Source: Metallyticus violacea (taxonomy: Eukaryota > Arthropoda > Insecta > Mantodea > Metallyticidae). From it: DNA of 64,000 nt. Below, in pieces: positions 33,930-46,600 of this stretch. The first letter of the stretch is position 1; the number at the start of each line of letters is the position of its first letter. A program made the translations under genes and the position numbers. The stretch lies in assembly GCA_030762175.1 (NCBI GenBank), contig CM060831.1, positions 67,810,001 through 67,874,000 on the forward strand, read 5' to 3'. A model generated the notes under the pieces. It was given only the letters and a program-made list of their open reading frames with translations, was not told the DNA's origin and ran no database searches.

Positions 33930-34640
33930 ATAACCCTTTTCCCCAAGGTCAAAACTTTTACCATTTCCAAGCTTAACGACCCGAACCGTTTTCCATTCAC
34001 ATAAATACACAATGGACCTTTATTACTGTTTAGCACAGGTGCTGTCTAATGACTACAAACTACATACATGTATCAGATGATCATATTTATGTTAATTATT
34101 ACTAGCCTTAATTATAACAATGTTAGTTTAATCAAAGACGGCCTTTAATTCCGGCTACAAATAGAAGATTACGAATATGTATAAACATTTGTGCTCTAGA
34201 ATCTTTATGTTTGATCTATTCGTATAAGGCTAATAACATGTATGGAAATTGTTTTGAAGATCTTCAATATATGGACTTATTCAGCTCGATAAACTGACAC
34301 GCAATATGAAGCAGTTTTGAGAGCATTGTGTTTCTTATAAACGCGGAATTGTTCTTAAGAGCCCATTACTGTTGGTGCCCTATTTCTCAAAGTGTGGGTG
34401 TTGGCGCAGACCGTGTGGAAAACACGTTTTCACACTCTACGAAACCGCGCAGCGTTTCCCTCGAGGCTGCAGCTCAGCAACTTTGCAAGAGTGCGGGCAG
34501 CTGCTATGAGACTTCTTTGCTAGCCTGCCTCATCATCTCCGTATCGTTCAAAGAGTACTTAGTAACGCGCAAGCGCAAAAACAGCTTAGCTTATGTACAC
34601 TTGCGGACAAAAAAGAAGAAAGAAAAAAGTAGCTTTTATA
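33930..34640. other. Unrecognised sequence
   Basis: AT-rich up to 34330, then a GC-richer patch (34365-34590) within a 173-codon frame that runs on into the SINE and is therefore not a real gene. The near-palindrome GTGTGGAAAACACGTTTTCA lies at 34411-34430. Confidence 0.35.
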
Positions 34641-34927
34641 TTTTTTTTTATTTTATTTTTTTATTTGGTTTATTTACGGATGCTCTTCAACATCTCAGGT
34701 CATCAGCGACCCATTTAATTCAGGGCGTGAAACGGCCCAAAATGTTTACTCAGAAGCCTCTTCTTTCAGACTTGAGGTTCTTTTTCGTGCTGCAAATTAC
34801 GACACGGGAGCCACGGCTTTACTTCCCTTCCGAAGGAAGCCATACTTAGGATTTTTATGCCCCAAAAATCCATCGGTCCTGACCGGGTTTAGGAGGCAAG
34901 TATGGTTAGTACCCCACCAGGACGGAC
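34641..34927 (-). mobile_element. tRNA-derived SINE, family A, copy 3
   Basis: The minus-strand body blocks (CCTTCGGAAGGGAAGTAAAG and GTTTCACGCCCTGAATTAAA) match the other copies. The head has lost about 20 bases around the B box: the sequence passes directly from CTCCTAAACCC to GGTCAGGACC. A T-rich stretch at 34641-34664 represents the A tail. Confidence 0.88.
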
Positions 34928-35061
34928 TATTTTACATCTGCTTGTATATTACAATATATTTGCTTGTCATAAAACATTATGGTAGGCATTTGTTGTCATG
35001 GAGACATTTAGGCTATGTTGAATGTTTTTGTTTTATAATATCTACATATGCATCACATACT

Positions 35062-35911
35062 ATGGTCTTCTACTATGATCCCTTTGTCCATAAGAAAATC
35101 AATGACGTGCGTAATCCTGGCGAAGAACCGTCTCTAAAGACCATGGTCACTCAGTCAACCAAGATCACCATGGTTACAATCTTTTGGGACTGTGAAGGAA
35201 TACTCTTCATTGACTTTAAGGAGGGGAACACCATAGTAAATGTGAAGTACTATGCTGGCCTACTGCACAAATTACGTGCTTGCATCAGGCGAGTAAAAGA
35301 GTGGTGGTAGGTGCCTTCTTCACGACAACGCTCATGTGCACAGAGCTCTTGTTGCAAAGGAAGCTGTGAAGAATAGTGGCTTTAAGGACATCGACCTGGT
35401 GGTGTAGTAGTAGTAGGAGTAGGAGGAGGTCGGTCCTGGTGGTGTACTAACCATACTTGCCTCCTAAACCCAAAATCACGAATTCGATACCGGCCAGGAC
35501 CAATGGATTTTTGGGCCATAAAAATCCTAAGTATGGCTTCCTTCGGAAGGGAAGTAAAGCCGCGGGTCCCGTGTCGTACATTTACGGCACGATAAAGAAC
35601 CTCAAACCTGATAAAAGGGGCCTCTGAACAAAATTTGTCTGGCTGATTTGAATGGTACGCTAATGACCTGAGATGTTAAAGAGCATCCGTAAATTAAAAA
35701 AAAAAAAAAAAAAAAAAAGGAGATCCACCATCCTCCCTAAGGCCCAGATCTAGCTCCCAGCGACTATTTAAGTGTGACGAAGAAGTGATGTATGCTGTTT
35801 ATACCCATTTTCCAGACAAGATTTCTGATTGTTTTGCGGGGGCGAGGTTTGAAATGTTAATTCAAAGATGTGAGAAGTGCATTGCAATAAAGGGTAACTA
35901 TATTGAACAGT
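35062..35911 (+). pseudogene. Broken mariner transposase (copy 2)
   Basis: The readable frame keeps MVFYYDPF, KTMVTQSTKITMVTIFWDCE and YYAGLLHKLRACIRRVKEWW before a stop at 35308-35310. In another frame, LLHDNAHVHRALVAK carries the second catalytic Asp. The third block is destroyed: the SINE entered just before it, and the DNA downstream has extra changes. The tail QRCEKCIAIKGNYIEQ precedes a stop. It keeps several residues that copy 1 has lost, so the two copies decayed independently. Confidence 0.8.
35397..35716 (+). mobile_element. tRNA-derived SINE, family A, copy 4, inside mariner copy 2
   Basis: The full-length element starts GTCGGTCCTGGTGGTGTACT at 35429 and ends in about 23 A. Upstream of the head is a second, partial head (TGGTGGTGTAG) and a TAG/GGA-rich stretch (35397-35428). 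The flanking AAGGACATCGACC (35384-35396) and AAGGAGATCCACC (35717-35729) are a diverged 13-bp target duplication lying in mariner coding sequence. The B box is decayed (GAATTCGATACC). Confidence 0.9.
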
Positions 35912-35984
35912 GAAAAATAGCTTTTGTCTTTATCATACCTAGAAAATGGTTAGGCCGGAATCTTAGGACCTATCCTCGTATAAC

Positions 35985-38329
35985 AACGTTCTTTCTGTGG
36001 CATTTTCCGAAACTTTCACATTTTTGGAATGGTGGAATTGTGAAGTAACTGCTTCACGAAGCAGTATATAACGGATTTAATTTGTCATACTGGTGGGTTC
36101 AATATCTGCCATCTTCAATTTGGTCCAGACATAGGTGAGCTAAGGAAGTCAAACTTCCTCGTTGTGGATATTAATCACTTGCCTTTCCTTAGTACTCAAA
36201 TGCTATCTGACATGGGAAAAACAATTTACTCTTACCATTAGCTGGAACTTCCACATTCCCAAGGGACCAATTGCTAGCATTCGTTGCATCTTCAGTGCAT
36301 ATAGACCAAGTTTAAACTTATTTGAATGTAAGAAAACCCTATTAATGCCTCCTCTAGGGTAAATGTTTACTGTTGTTATCATACGCGGTCAAGTGTTTGT
36401 TGCACTTGTCACATTGCAATTAAACAACTCTATCCGAATGTCCACCTAACACACAGTTTTCATTTATTATCCAGTTGTCTTCTGTCTCTCCACTCTGTCC
36501 TGCATCTCGCAATGACTTTTTGCTCTTTCTAAGGATGTCACAAAACAAGCCGCCTGAACGAAATGGTAATGTTTTATTGTAGCTGTTTGCTTAAACTCAT
36601 TTATCCAGAAAGGCAGAATTCTCAATATTGGTGCACAGTACCTATAAACTTAATTAAACTCAGTCTCTTCTTCAAATAAAAATGTTTAATCACTACACGG
36701 AACCCAATTTCCTTTTGATGGCAGATTCCATTGGCCGAATAAGTTTGTTTAATGAAAGCTATAAAAAGAAACTAAATGTTTTTTCTCACGAAAGCCGGAA
36801 CTTCATTATCTTCAAGAGGAGTGTATTTTGGATGTTCTACATGCAACAATTATTGGTTTTTCCCTCTACTTTATTTTTATACAGTATTTTTATGTTTGCT
36901 CTGGTCAATGGCACATAATTGTATTTTATTTTCTATCGCTTCTCACACGTTTTCCCCATTTTATCTCTGTTCACAGATAATTTCTTAGAGAAAATTATAC
37001 TACCGTTTTTTACTTTATTATATGCAACAGGCTATTGTATGCTACAATAAATATGAAAAAACAGAGAAATAAATCTCTATGACATTCTATTTTGAGAGAA
37101 ACAACTCAAAATTTATAATAAAAATAAACTGTAGTTTAAAACTTTTTAAATACATCGCAAGAGTCAATACAATATTTGCTAATGTCAAAATTAACATTAT
37201 AAAAATGATTAACGTTCATTAGAGAAAAAAATGTGTTGCTCTTAACTAAGGTAAATTTATAAAAAAATGATAATACTACTATAAATCTTTAGTGACGCAC
37301 AATTTTAATGATGCGAATTTATGACTCACTGTTTTCCATGATATCACTGCCAAGTTCTTTCCGTTCAGATCGAGTTTATTAAGCAGGTGTATAGAAATAT
37401 ACCCTTCAACTATTGAAATTTTGAGAACCCCAATGAATTATTTTATATCTCTTATATGAACTATTTTGATAGGTAGCAAAATGAATATTCCTTTTTTCCT
37501 GTATATATTTTATATATTTTTTTGATTTATTTGAGCTTTTACAACCATTTTATTTTAATTTGTAATGACTGATGTATTGGTATATTACTTTTGATCATTG
37601 ACTTCTGAAAACAGTGGTTGTAGTTGTAGATGTACCTTTTTTTATAAAATTCTACATACACACATTACGAACATATTTTATGCATGGGTCGTAGAGCGTA
37701 CATGCTTAAGTATGATACAAAATTAGAAAGAGGAACAAATAATGATATTAAAAATAATAAATCATAATAACAATATATTTTTTTTAAAAATGGGAAGAAC
37801 AGTATTTACAAACATATGAATGGAAATGTATTATGTATTATTTATAATTACACTAGTTATTGCGTTCTAACCAGAAATTAAATTGCTTTAGCTTCGCGCA
37901 CTTTGGCTATGAAAATGTGCATTATTCAATCCGTTAATGTAGTTCGCAAAAGGGTCCCAGCATGCCAACCGATCTCTAATTGCCTTAAAAAGTTTTCAAG
38001 AAATAGTGTTTTTCTCACGTGTTCTCAATGGGTATGTTTGAGACCTCCAACTACCCACTGGAAACCAGGTCATTCCTGGTAGCTCCTTTCTCCCTAGCAC
38101 GAGCATATATGTGTCTTTACCACGCTAGTTTAATTTCATTCGATTGGCTCCAGGAGAATTTCGTGCTACATTCAGACCCGATTTTCCTGCCTGCTGATAC
38201 CCTCTAGCCTTGTTCTAATCGTCTTTCATCCATTTTCATTATTATTTACATTGCTTCGTTATCATTTTAACCCAGGTCAATTCCTCTGGGCAATGTTTAG
38301 GTATTGTTCTTAACAATGCATTAAACTGA
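35985..38329. other. AT-rich sequence, nothing recognised
   Basis: Frames up to 78 codons only; none shows a domain. No repeat partner within the window. Confidence 0.45.
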
Positions 38330-38740
38330 GCAGATGATCGGCGCGACTCGCATTCGGGAGGTCTAGGGTTCAAATCCATTTTCCATGGTTTCCCTTGGTC
38401 GCTTAGGTTCTGTCTTTTCCATGAATTTTCAGCTCTACCCAAAGTGCCAGGCAAGGTGAGCTGATTTTAGTGTGACCGTGGCTTGTGTTAGAAAGGTTTC
38501 TGTCCGGGTCTGGTATGAAAATGCACCTTCGGAATGGCTAAAATTCTTTGAGTGCAGGTGGCTTTGCCGGCATCAGGATGTTATATTAGTAAACAATGTT
38601 AGGGACCTCGTCTACGTATATGCCTTACCGCCCCTGGATTCCGGCGGCCCGATGTTTCTCTTATCTCATCCTTCCTTCTCACGAGTCTCACGCACAAACG
38701 ACCAGCCGTTGAGCAGGGCTAAATACCGGAACATCCTTCT
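38330..38740 (+). mobile_element. Interspersed repeat, family C (SINE-like), copy 4
   Basis: ACTCGCATTCGGGAGGTCTA followed by GGGTTCAAATCC looks like a tRNA B-box region. Later blocks are GTGCCAGGCAAGGTGAGCTG, GACCGTGGCTTGTGTTAGAA and CCAGCCGTTGAGCAGGGCTA. The stretch 38520-38650 is not present in the other copies and may be an insertion. The 105-codon frame overlapping it is incidental. Confidence 0.65.
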
Positions 38741-39613
38741 GAATCCCCAACAATACAGCCACAATTACACATTGCCAATTTTAAAATAATATATATTAAT
38801 AATGCCCATTTGTAGCCCTTCCAAAAATAATTATCCAATATTCAAATCTTTATTCATTTCTTTAATGAAGCAGAGTTTATATTGGTAAAACAGGGAAAAT
38901 TTGAAAAATTCCATTGAGCATAAATATCTAAAGTAGGCATTTTAAAACCTTCAAGATGAAATGAAGGCACAAAAAGCGTAAATTGAAGAATTAACATAAT
39001 AGAAATATAGTTAACGACAACACTTTATCAATGTCATGCATAGGTGTGTAGTAATGCCATTAAACTTTAAGAAAATTTCCCTCGAAGTGTTTTGTTAGTT
39101 AATACTGAGTTGTTGACAATGAAGTCATTGGCTTTACTGTCCAACAAGTTACCTCGATTCAATATAAAACTTCAATTGCAAAGTGGACACAGTGGCAAAG
39201 AAGTAATCCGATTCTATTTAAGTGATTTACCAGGCCATCTTAAGCCGTAATTAATCAGAAAGCTACAATTAAATTTTTTATGGTTAATTAAGATTTAAAT
39301 TTCATCTTTTGTAGACACACCCTGTTTTAAATTTTATAATGCTCAAGAAAATGTCGTAAAAATATCATTTTGAAATCCGAAGTTAATAAATCTGTTAACT
39401 GCATGAAACCTCAATCACACATTTTTGCGTAACGTTACTTCTGTCTTTGGCTAGATAACCCACAACCTTATTTGCTATCAAATCCCAATGTGTTAGTGCC
39501 CATTGAAAATTATACTTTTGTTAAGTTTAATAAGATGATGATTGCTTTTTTAACACTCTAGGATTCTTATGATATACGAATCGTATTGTGTGCTATAGTA
39601 GTGCTAGCTGCTC
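38741..39613. other. AT-rich sequence, nothing recognised
   Basis: No open frame of note and no repeat partner. Confidence 0.45.
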
Positions 39614-39615
39614 TA

Positions 39616-40204
39616 GAGGCTGCCAAAAATGTATACCCACTTCAAGCAAAGAAAAACTATGATAACATAGTTACACAAACAGAAAATGATGAGCACAAAC
39701 CATCTTAGACTTTTACGGTCACAACAGTTGCTCAAAATGCCCACCACCGGTGTCGATACACTTCTGAGTACGTTGAACTACTGATTGAGCAACATTTGCG
39801 AAAGTGTCCTCAGCGATTGCAGCAAATGCCGTTTCAATTTCTTCCCGAAGTGCTGCCAGTGTAGCTGGTTTTCTACGGTTTACAACATACAACAACGCTA
39901 GCGTAACATAATGCGAGTCACATCTGTTTACAGAACATCATACGATAAACTTGGCTTCTTTTGTTCATTGTTGATTTACGATAATCTTGGCTTCTTTTGT
40001 TCATTGTTGATTTACGATAACCTTGACTTCATTTGTTCATTGTTGATTTACCTGTCACGTAACAACGCTATCATAATGGATGTGAGTCACATCTGATTAC
40101 AGAACATCATACTACACATTACTGTTGTTTTTCGGTTCAACTTTGAAATATATTAAAATAAATATCTACTGTGAAAATGTGTATACATTTTTTGACACCC
40201 TCGG
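39616..40204 (-). mobile_element. ITm transposon, family 2, copy 2 (internally deleted)
   Basis: The left end GAGGCTGCCAAAAATGTATA and the complement of the right end, CCGAGGGTGTCAAAAAATGT, are inverted repeats shared with copies 3 and 4. Inside are the 3' coding end (complement of the ANVAQSVVQR region) and the 5' leader, joined directly. Nearly the whole transposase is deleted. A 36-bp unit in the leader is present three times. Confidence 0.85.
39944..40051. repeat. 36-bp tandem repeat, three units, inside the transposon
   Basis: Units at 39944-39979, 39980-40015 and 40016-40051 each read GATAA-CTTGRCTTC-TTTGTTCATTGTTGATTTAC with a few substitutions. The homologous stretch in copies at 49.5 and 62.6 kb is single. 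The 61-codon frame across it (repeating FCSLLIYDNL) is a by-product. Confidence 0.92.
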
Positions 40205-40206
40205 TA

Positions 40207-41740
40207 TTGTTATAGTTGGAAACAGAGCACTCTTCTACAGGATGTCCATTTTCAAAGCAAATTATTGAGCATATTTGTTGAAGTATAACGTTTCTTGACA
40301 CCTTCTGTCAAAAGGTAATACTCTACCTCTAGTGATTTTGTAGGGTTAATCTTAGAATTTGATTTTCTTTGCAAGTAGAAACTTTTATCTTCTTCATAAT
40401 GTTATAAGCATTAAATATTAATATTTGCCAACGTTTTGTATCACCTGTCAATTTCCTTAATCCCCAAAGTGCTGAAAAGGAGTCTAATTAGTTTTTCGTA
40501 CTAAATGACAGTAGTAGATTTTTTCAATTCATATTCGATGGATAAGTGATGTTGAAAATTTGCATTGTCTTGACAGCACCTGTGACCTGAGACTTTGCTT
40601 TTCTGTTATTTAATGAATTTAAGAAGTTACCACACTTAAACGTGACGCTCCATCACTTCATTCCTGACAAACATTTTACTAATATTAAATTATTTAAGTT
40701 TTTTCTTATTATATGTTGTAAATGCTTATTCTCCAATTATGGTTAATTTTAAACTCAAGGCAAATATACTTCCGACTATAAACTTAAAACTATGTGTGTA
40801 TTTTTTGTTTTGGTCTCAAAAGACCTGCATTATATGATTGCAAGAAATGAAAAACAACTTCATTTCAAAGAAAAAAATCTTTTAACTATTACTGCTACAA
40901 GTTTTATAGATTTTTTTATTATATTAAGTACTAAAGAAGATACAATACTTTATTATTAAAATTTGGATGTTAGTAACAAATAATATGACTGAAAGTAATC
41001 TGCAATATGAGTGTTTTATAACTAACTCCTAGTGCTCTATTTACTTCACCGTTAAAGTCTCAAACAAAAGTAACAAGACACGGCAATATGGAAGTATAAA
41101 AGCGGCACTTAAGTTTACAGCAACTGTTGGCATTCAGCGAAAGCATGGCAATTTCCGCTTGGAAATATTGGAAAAAGGTGCGGTCACGCTTTCTGCCAAA
41201 TGCAGAAGTAAGCAGAGCTCTTAATTTTTGGATTATATACTTCGCATCAGAACAGAAAGCTATACACATCTTCAAGTTTATGTGTTCAACAAAATCTATC
41301 TTCTAAAGATCACTGAAAACAACGAGCTTTCCATTATCCATTCAGGGCTTTGAGAGTGCATGTTGCTATTCCGAGACATACATTTTGAAGGTCATATGTT
41401 TATAATTAAATCTCTTGATAATTTGTTTGACACCATTTTATGATTAAAGGCTTTAATGAGCTTTTGTTTAATTAATAATAACTTTAAGGTGAAGCTGTCG
41501 ATAAACAATGATGCTTTTACAAATATCAGAAAGAAGAGGGTAGTGAAAAACTATGCAGATTGCCGTACCATAAATCATAATTGTTACCGCAAAAAAGAGA
41601 AAAGAACAAGCAAGACATCCCAATAAAATTTAGAAAAAAGAAGATGTGTGAATTTTGAATTTAAGAACATATTCAACAATAGGAAGGACCCTGGATGATA
41701 CAATTTTTACTAGATTCGTATAATGTTGAATCATCCAAAT
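40207..41740. other. AT-rich sequence, nothing recognised
   Basis: No open frame above 71 codons; no repeat partner. Confidence 0.45.
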
Positions 41741-42560
41741 ATCTGATGACCGGCGCAGCGGCAGGAACTGTACAGTTCAAACTTCCATTTATCATCTCGA
41801 GCTTTAGTCTCTGCACCCGGTAGTAGTACGTGATGCGCTTCGTAGCCATGTCTTAGACTGGGTGAATGTCTTTAGGTTACCCAAAATGTTTGGTTGTGTG
41901 TCCGTAGAGGGCTGGCAGATGGCGCTTGTGGCGCCGTAGCGTTTATTCCTTTAACCCGGTTGGAGTAATTCTCCTAGTCGCGATGGAGTGTGAGTGTGTA
42001 AGGAACTGCCTGTAAATGGGGGTGGGGGGTCTTAACTTTAAAACACGCTATATATATTTAACTTTAGAAGTTGCTGTTTGGGGGTTTATGCCTACCCACA
42101 ACATGCAACATTAGCTCCTAATGCCTCTTCTACATAACTCAGGTTAGAACTTAATTACGAAAGGGAGCCGATGTAACATGGACTGCGTCAGCGGACCGTG
42201 GAACGCCAGACCGGATTGTGGGATGGCGCAGCTTAGTGGTGGCACGCTGAAATCGGCCGGAAAATCTAATTAATAAATGAAGCATGCACGACGGTTACCA
42301 TGCCGGCGTTTATTTGCCCTTTACTTTGAGGTGGATCCTCCCCTCTTATTGTTTCAAGAGCGCGAGTAAAGGTGAGCAGGCGGTGCGGTTGCAACCCCAG
42401 TTCACGGTTGCGTCGAGCGAAAGGTGGCGCCTTTGGAGGCTCGAGTAGATCCGTGGATAGTGTGTTTACTGATCGAATGACCACCTCCCTTGCTACGTTC
42501 TTGGAATTAGGAAGCAAATCAGCTCCAAGCAGACAGAGATTGGTGTTTATTATGCATGAA
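41741..42560. other. GC-elevated stretch, function unknown
   Basis: Two GC-rich, CpG-containing patches (41745-42020 and 42165-42540) flank an AT-rich centre with TATATATA. A 103-codon minus-strand frame (containing KAPPFARRNRELGLQPHRLL) and an AAAG-GTGAGC donor-like site at 42368-42377 on the plus strand are the only gene-like hints. It could be a promoter with a first exon, or an old retroelement. I cannot decide. Confidence 0.3.
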
Positions 42561-42743
42561 TGAAAGACTTGCCGCAAATCACAGCAAGAGAAGAAATGGA
42601 CCTGTGGTAGTGTATTGAAAGATAGGAAAATTCTTGGGATAATTTTAAACTCTACAGCTAAAATAAGTTCTAAAACCTGGAATTAATGGTGAAAGTTTCT
42701 CTTAATTCGAAAACACTTAAAATTTCTGAAATTCAAGGGAATG

Positions 42744-42746
<3 letters not shown>

Positions 42747-42774
<28 letters not shown>
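42747..42774. repeat. (TA)n microsatellite
   Basis: About 14 TA units directly abutting the TIR of the next element, which inserted into or beside it. Confidence 0.9.
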
Positions 42775-43694
42775 CAGGGTGTTTAAAAATGACGGTAATA
42801 TTTACCGGTGAAAAATACAAACATGGAACCACAAATTAAACGTTTATAAGATAATGGCATTAATTTTGTTGATTGGGGTCACCACTGAAGCGCATGGATA
42901 CTATGTGAGGGCCGATTCCAACAAAAGTTGTGACAATTTTATTTCATTAACGAATAAAGGGAAAGTAAAATCCATAACTTGACTTCAAATAAAAGAGACT
43001 TGTTTCAACAATAATTCAATTTGTGCTAATCTATTGTACTCATGAACATCAAGTTAAGACTTTTACAGCTGGAGTTTAAAGTGCTGACTATGTCTTGAAT
43101 GCAACTGTGTACTCTCCTCCGCAAAGACCTGCAAATGCGCTTAGGCAATCCTGGCCGTTCTTCATTTGTTGGAAGACATCCACAGTTCAACACTGCAATT
43201 CTTCAGGTGTGATGTCCGTTGTATAAATTAGGCTTTTTGCGTAACTCCATACGCAAAAACCCAAAGGATTTAAACCCGGTGCTCTGGTAAGCCAAGGTAC
43301 AGTTCCTCTGTTAACCACCGTTACATTGTCATACAGGAAGTGCATGTCCACGTATTCTATGCATTACTGTATTTCCTATCCATGTTTACAAATCTTTTCA
43401 TAATTTCGCGATAGGCACATACTTTTTATTTGCAATACACATAGCAACCGTTGATCAACTGATTGGTTTTTGTTTATTACTAAGGCTTACTAAGAGAGGT
43501 AGGGGGAGAATACGGCATGTGTATGAAGCATAAATGTTACTTATTTGCAGTATCCAGATGCTCGGTTCAGTGGCGGCCCCATCCAAAATAATTAATGCCA
43601 TTACGTCGTAAACGGCTAATTACTGGAACTTTTTTGCTTCTTTTAGCTTGTGCTTTTCAGCAGTAAATTTTACCGTCATTTATTAAACATCTTG
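42775..43694 (-). mobile_element. ITm transposon, family 3, with long TIRs (non-functional)
   Basis: The left end CAGGGTGTTTAAAAATGACG pairs with the complement of the right end, CAAGATGTTTAATAAATGAC, and TA flanks both sides (42773-42774, 43695-43696). Similarity between the two ends continues inward for about 120 bases (both contain TAATGGCATTAATT). The minus strand carries broken transposase remnants such as KRICRSLRRRVHSCIQDIV near 43090-43150, the usual C-terminal pattern of these enzymes. No complete frame remains. Confidence 0.8.
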
Positions 43695-43696
43695 TA

Positions 43697-46600
43697 TATT
43701 AATTCCACTGATGTTAGATTTATTTACAGCAAAAATAGAACATACACTGCACTATGGAATAAACGCGGAAGCAGGAGAGCAGGTTTAACATATAGTTTTT
43801 GCATGACAAATGTAAAATATCACATCTGGATAAAACTGAACATACAGGGAGGTTATTAGAGCTACTGGGCGGCAGAACGCGGCTGCGTATTGAAAGAAAC
43901 CGGTCATCAATACCGTATAATGCATTTCTTTGTTAGTTACGCCATTACATATATTATACTTTTGAAGAATGGGCTTTTATATAGATACTTATGTGAAAAG
44001 GTAATCTCCTTGCAATCATGTTCAAGGTAAAAAAGTTGTTCGCCGATTTGCTTAAAATGTACGAGAGACAGGACATTTTAATAATGAGTAACGTGCTCTT
44101 ATCAAAGAAAAGCTCGATGAAGTACAGAAATTTCCTATGCAGATGCTGGCAATGTATTGCCGCTGAGGAGCATCATTTTCAACTCCCCTTTATAACACGG
44201 GATAGTATTTATTATTATCAGTTTTAGATACAGTTTCATTTTATGCTATCAGTAAATACAAATAGACAGTAAAATAAAAATAATAAGTTTATGCATGGCA
44301 ACTTTATCCCCGTTTTTCCAGTCGAGGGGGCTGCACATACCCAGTAAGCAGTCCTCACTGTTATTAAGAATAAATCTACCAGACCCGTGTACGTACAGCA
44401 TCAGTCAAGAGACCAGCACCTCCAAAGATAAGCGGCCATTTATAGAACCTCATTCTCTTCCAGCTATCTCATTGTTTCAGCGACAGAAATGACTTTTTAG
44501 CGGGACATATGCTTGCAAGCTACGGAAACAAGTTGAGTAAAATATTTCTGCCCCATATGAATTGCCTTTGTACTACATGTAGCGAAACTTGCCGGTTTCT
44601 TTTGGCAATGCGTGAATTGTTCTACCTTGCCGGGGGACAGTGAGAATCGGGTGTAGTCGTGCTTTACTTACAGACAACTGCTCTGCAATTGTCTATGGGC
44701 TATAATACATCTTGCATACCTCTATTATCCATTTTAATTAATTCCTAAAAGTTTCCCATTTTATTAGGAAAATAAACTTTTACAACTTTCATATAGTTAT
44801 TCAAAACTCATGACTACTTGAAATCATGTCATCCAGTGTCGAAAATCGTAATTACAAGCTGTGGCAGATCCAATTATCATACCTTGTACGAAATTAAACA
44901 TCGTCATTTTTAAATTATTCTTGAACATATAATTTAAAATTACTTTAAAATATATACAACTACACTCAAAATATTTTATTCATATTAACATTGCTTGTTC
45001 ACTTATAGATAGTTATAAAACAATAAAAATAATAATAACATGGGTATATAAATTAGTGATTAATGCACAAAATAAAATCTAATCAAAAAGTAATAAAAGG
45101 TCTAAGAAGAAAAAAAAGTTCATTCTAGTTTAATTATTTCCGATTAAAAATTAATATTTTTATATCTCGTCTTTTTTACGTCTGTTACCACCTTGAGAAC
45201 TACCCTATACAAACTTTAACAAAATAACGTGGATTTAGATCATTTATCAAAAAGATCACCCTAACATTTAAATCGTAATGTAATTTTGAAAACTTGTTTA
45301 CTGAAATCACAGCTATATACTTGTTCCAATTTTTAATATAAAATGTTCATATTAACGTCAGCAATTTAATTACAACAAAACGCTTATTTTCATATATATT
45401 CCTAAATAATTGGGTTACATGATGGTAACTATACATTATTTTCTTCTGAATTGCTGGTTTTTTAATTCAAATGGCAGTCTACCCTTTGTTACGTGTCAAA
45501 TATCCTTTCTGAACTGATACCTAGCTGTCTCACGACAGTATATATTGATAAGCGAAAATGGATCGATAGTCGATCTAGAGAAATTGCTATATGCGCAAGC
45601 GCGCAGACGTATAAATGTAAGTATCAAAATAAAACGACGAGAGAAAACGTACAGTTTTAAAGAAGAGTAGAAACAGGCGCATATCTTTAATGATTGTTAA
45701 CATAAATAATTCTCAAAATTAGTGCTAAAATCGGGGTATCGAAAAGTAAAGAACATTAACATTGAAATCACGAACACTACATGGTCAAACCTAATGTATC
45801 AATCAGTATGTGTTTTCCTGATACAATGCCTAATTAACTTAGGGAGGATGAACGTCAATTTTTATAAGATAAAATTGCATATACGACTTAGAAGTAGAGT
45901 TGAGGTATGGGCACCTCCACCTGCACCGCGCTTAGCAACCGAAACATATTTCGAGTGACCGGACAACATTTATAACTAAAGCTCGGTAAAATTCTCAGTA
46001 TTAGAATATTCCTGATATATGAAGCTATTTTATGCTCGTTGAAACGTGAATTTGATTTTATTAAGCCCAAATCTGAAAAAATGCTTAAATAAAAATTACA
46101 ATTTTTATCCTTTCCTAAAATGAAGGTATACGCAATAACCCACTTCCTAGCAACATAAGAAAGTGCAAATATGTAACTATGCAGTAATAAATACACTTGT
46201 AAATATTGTATACACCCTTAAGTCAAGACGATACATAAAGACTAGAAGCTTATTATTTATGTAACTAATTAAAATTCGATGTGAGCTCAAGATGTCAACG
46301 GTTGATGGAATTAATTAATAGTAACAAAAACTTAGTCCAGAGTACGCTAGGGCCTAAAATTACTGGAGGCTTTGGTTTCTTTAAGAGGTAATAACATATA
46401 AGAAAAAACTTTACTTAGATAGCTGTTAAAAGCAGGAAGGCAGTAACAAAAATGTTCCATCTCTCGTTTTAATTCAGTGAAATCTTTTATCTGAGTACTG
46501 AAGCTTAAGATATTCACAGTAATAAATGTTTTTTTTAATATAAATACTTTTTGTATACCCCTGTTGACGCGACGTGATTAGTTTTGTACTTCACGAATCG

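Larger units (their letters stand above)
35057..35978 (+). mobile_element. Mariner (DD34D) transposon, copy 2, 5'-truncated and interrupted
   Basis: From ACTATGGTCTTCTACTATGA onward it aligns with copy 1 from about 28080. The right TIR (complement CGAGGATAGGTCCTAAGATT) ends at 35978 and is followed by TA. The left TIR and helix-turn-helix region are absent. It is split by a family-A SINE at 35397-35716. Confidence 0.88.

Noticed and set aside
34328..34849. 173-codon frame
   Set aside because: Its second half is SINE family A read in an arbitrary frame, and the first half shows no domain.
39944..40051. Could the three 36-bp units be a CRISPR array?
   Set aside because: The units are contiguous with no spacers and lie inside a eukaryotic transposon leader.
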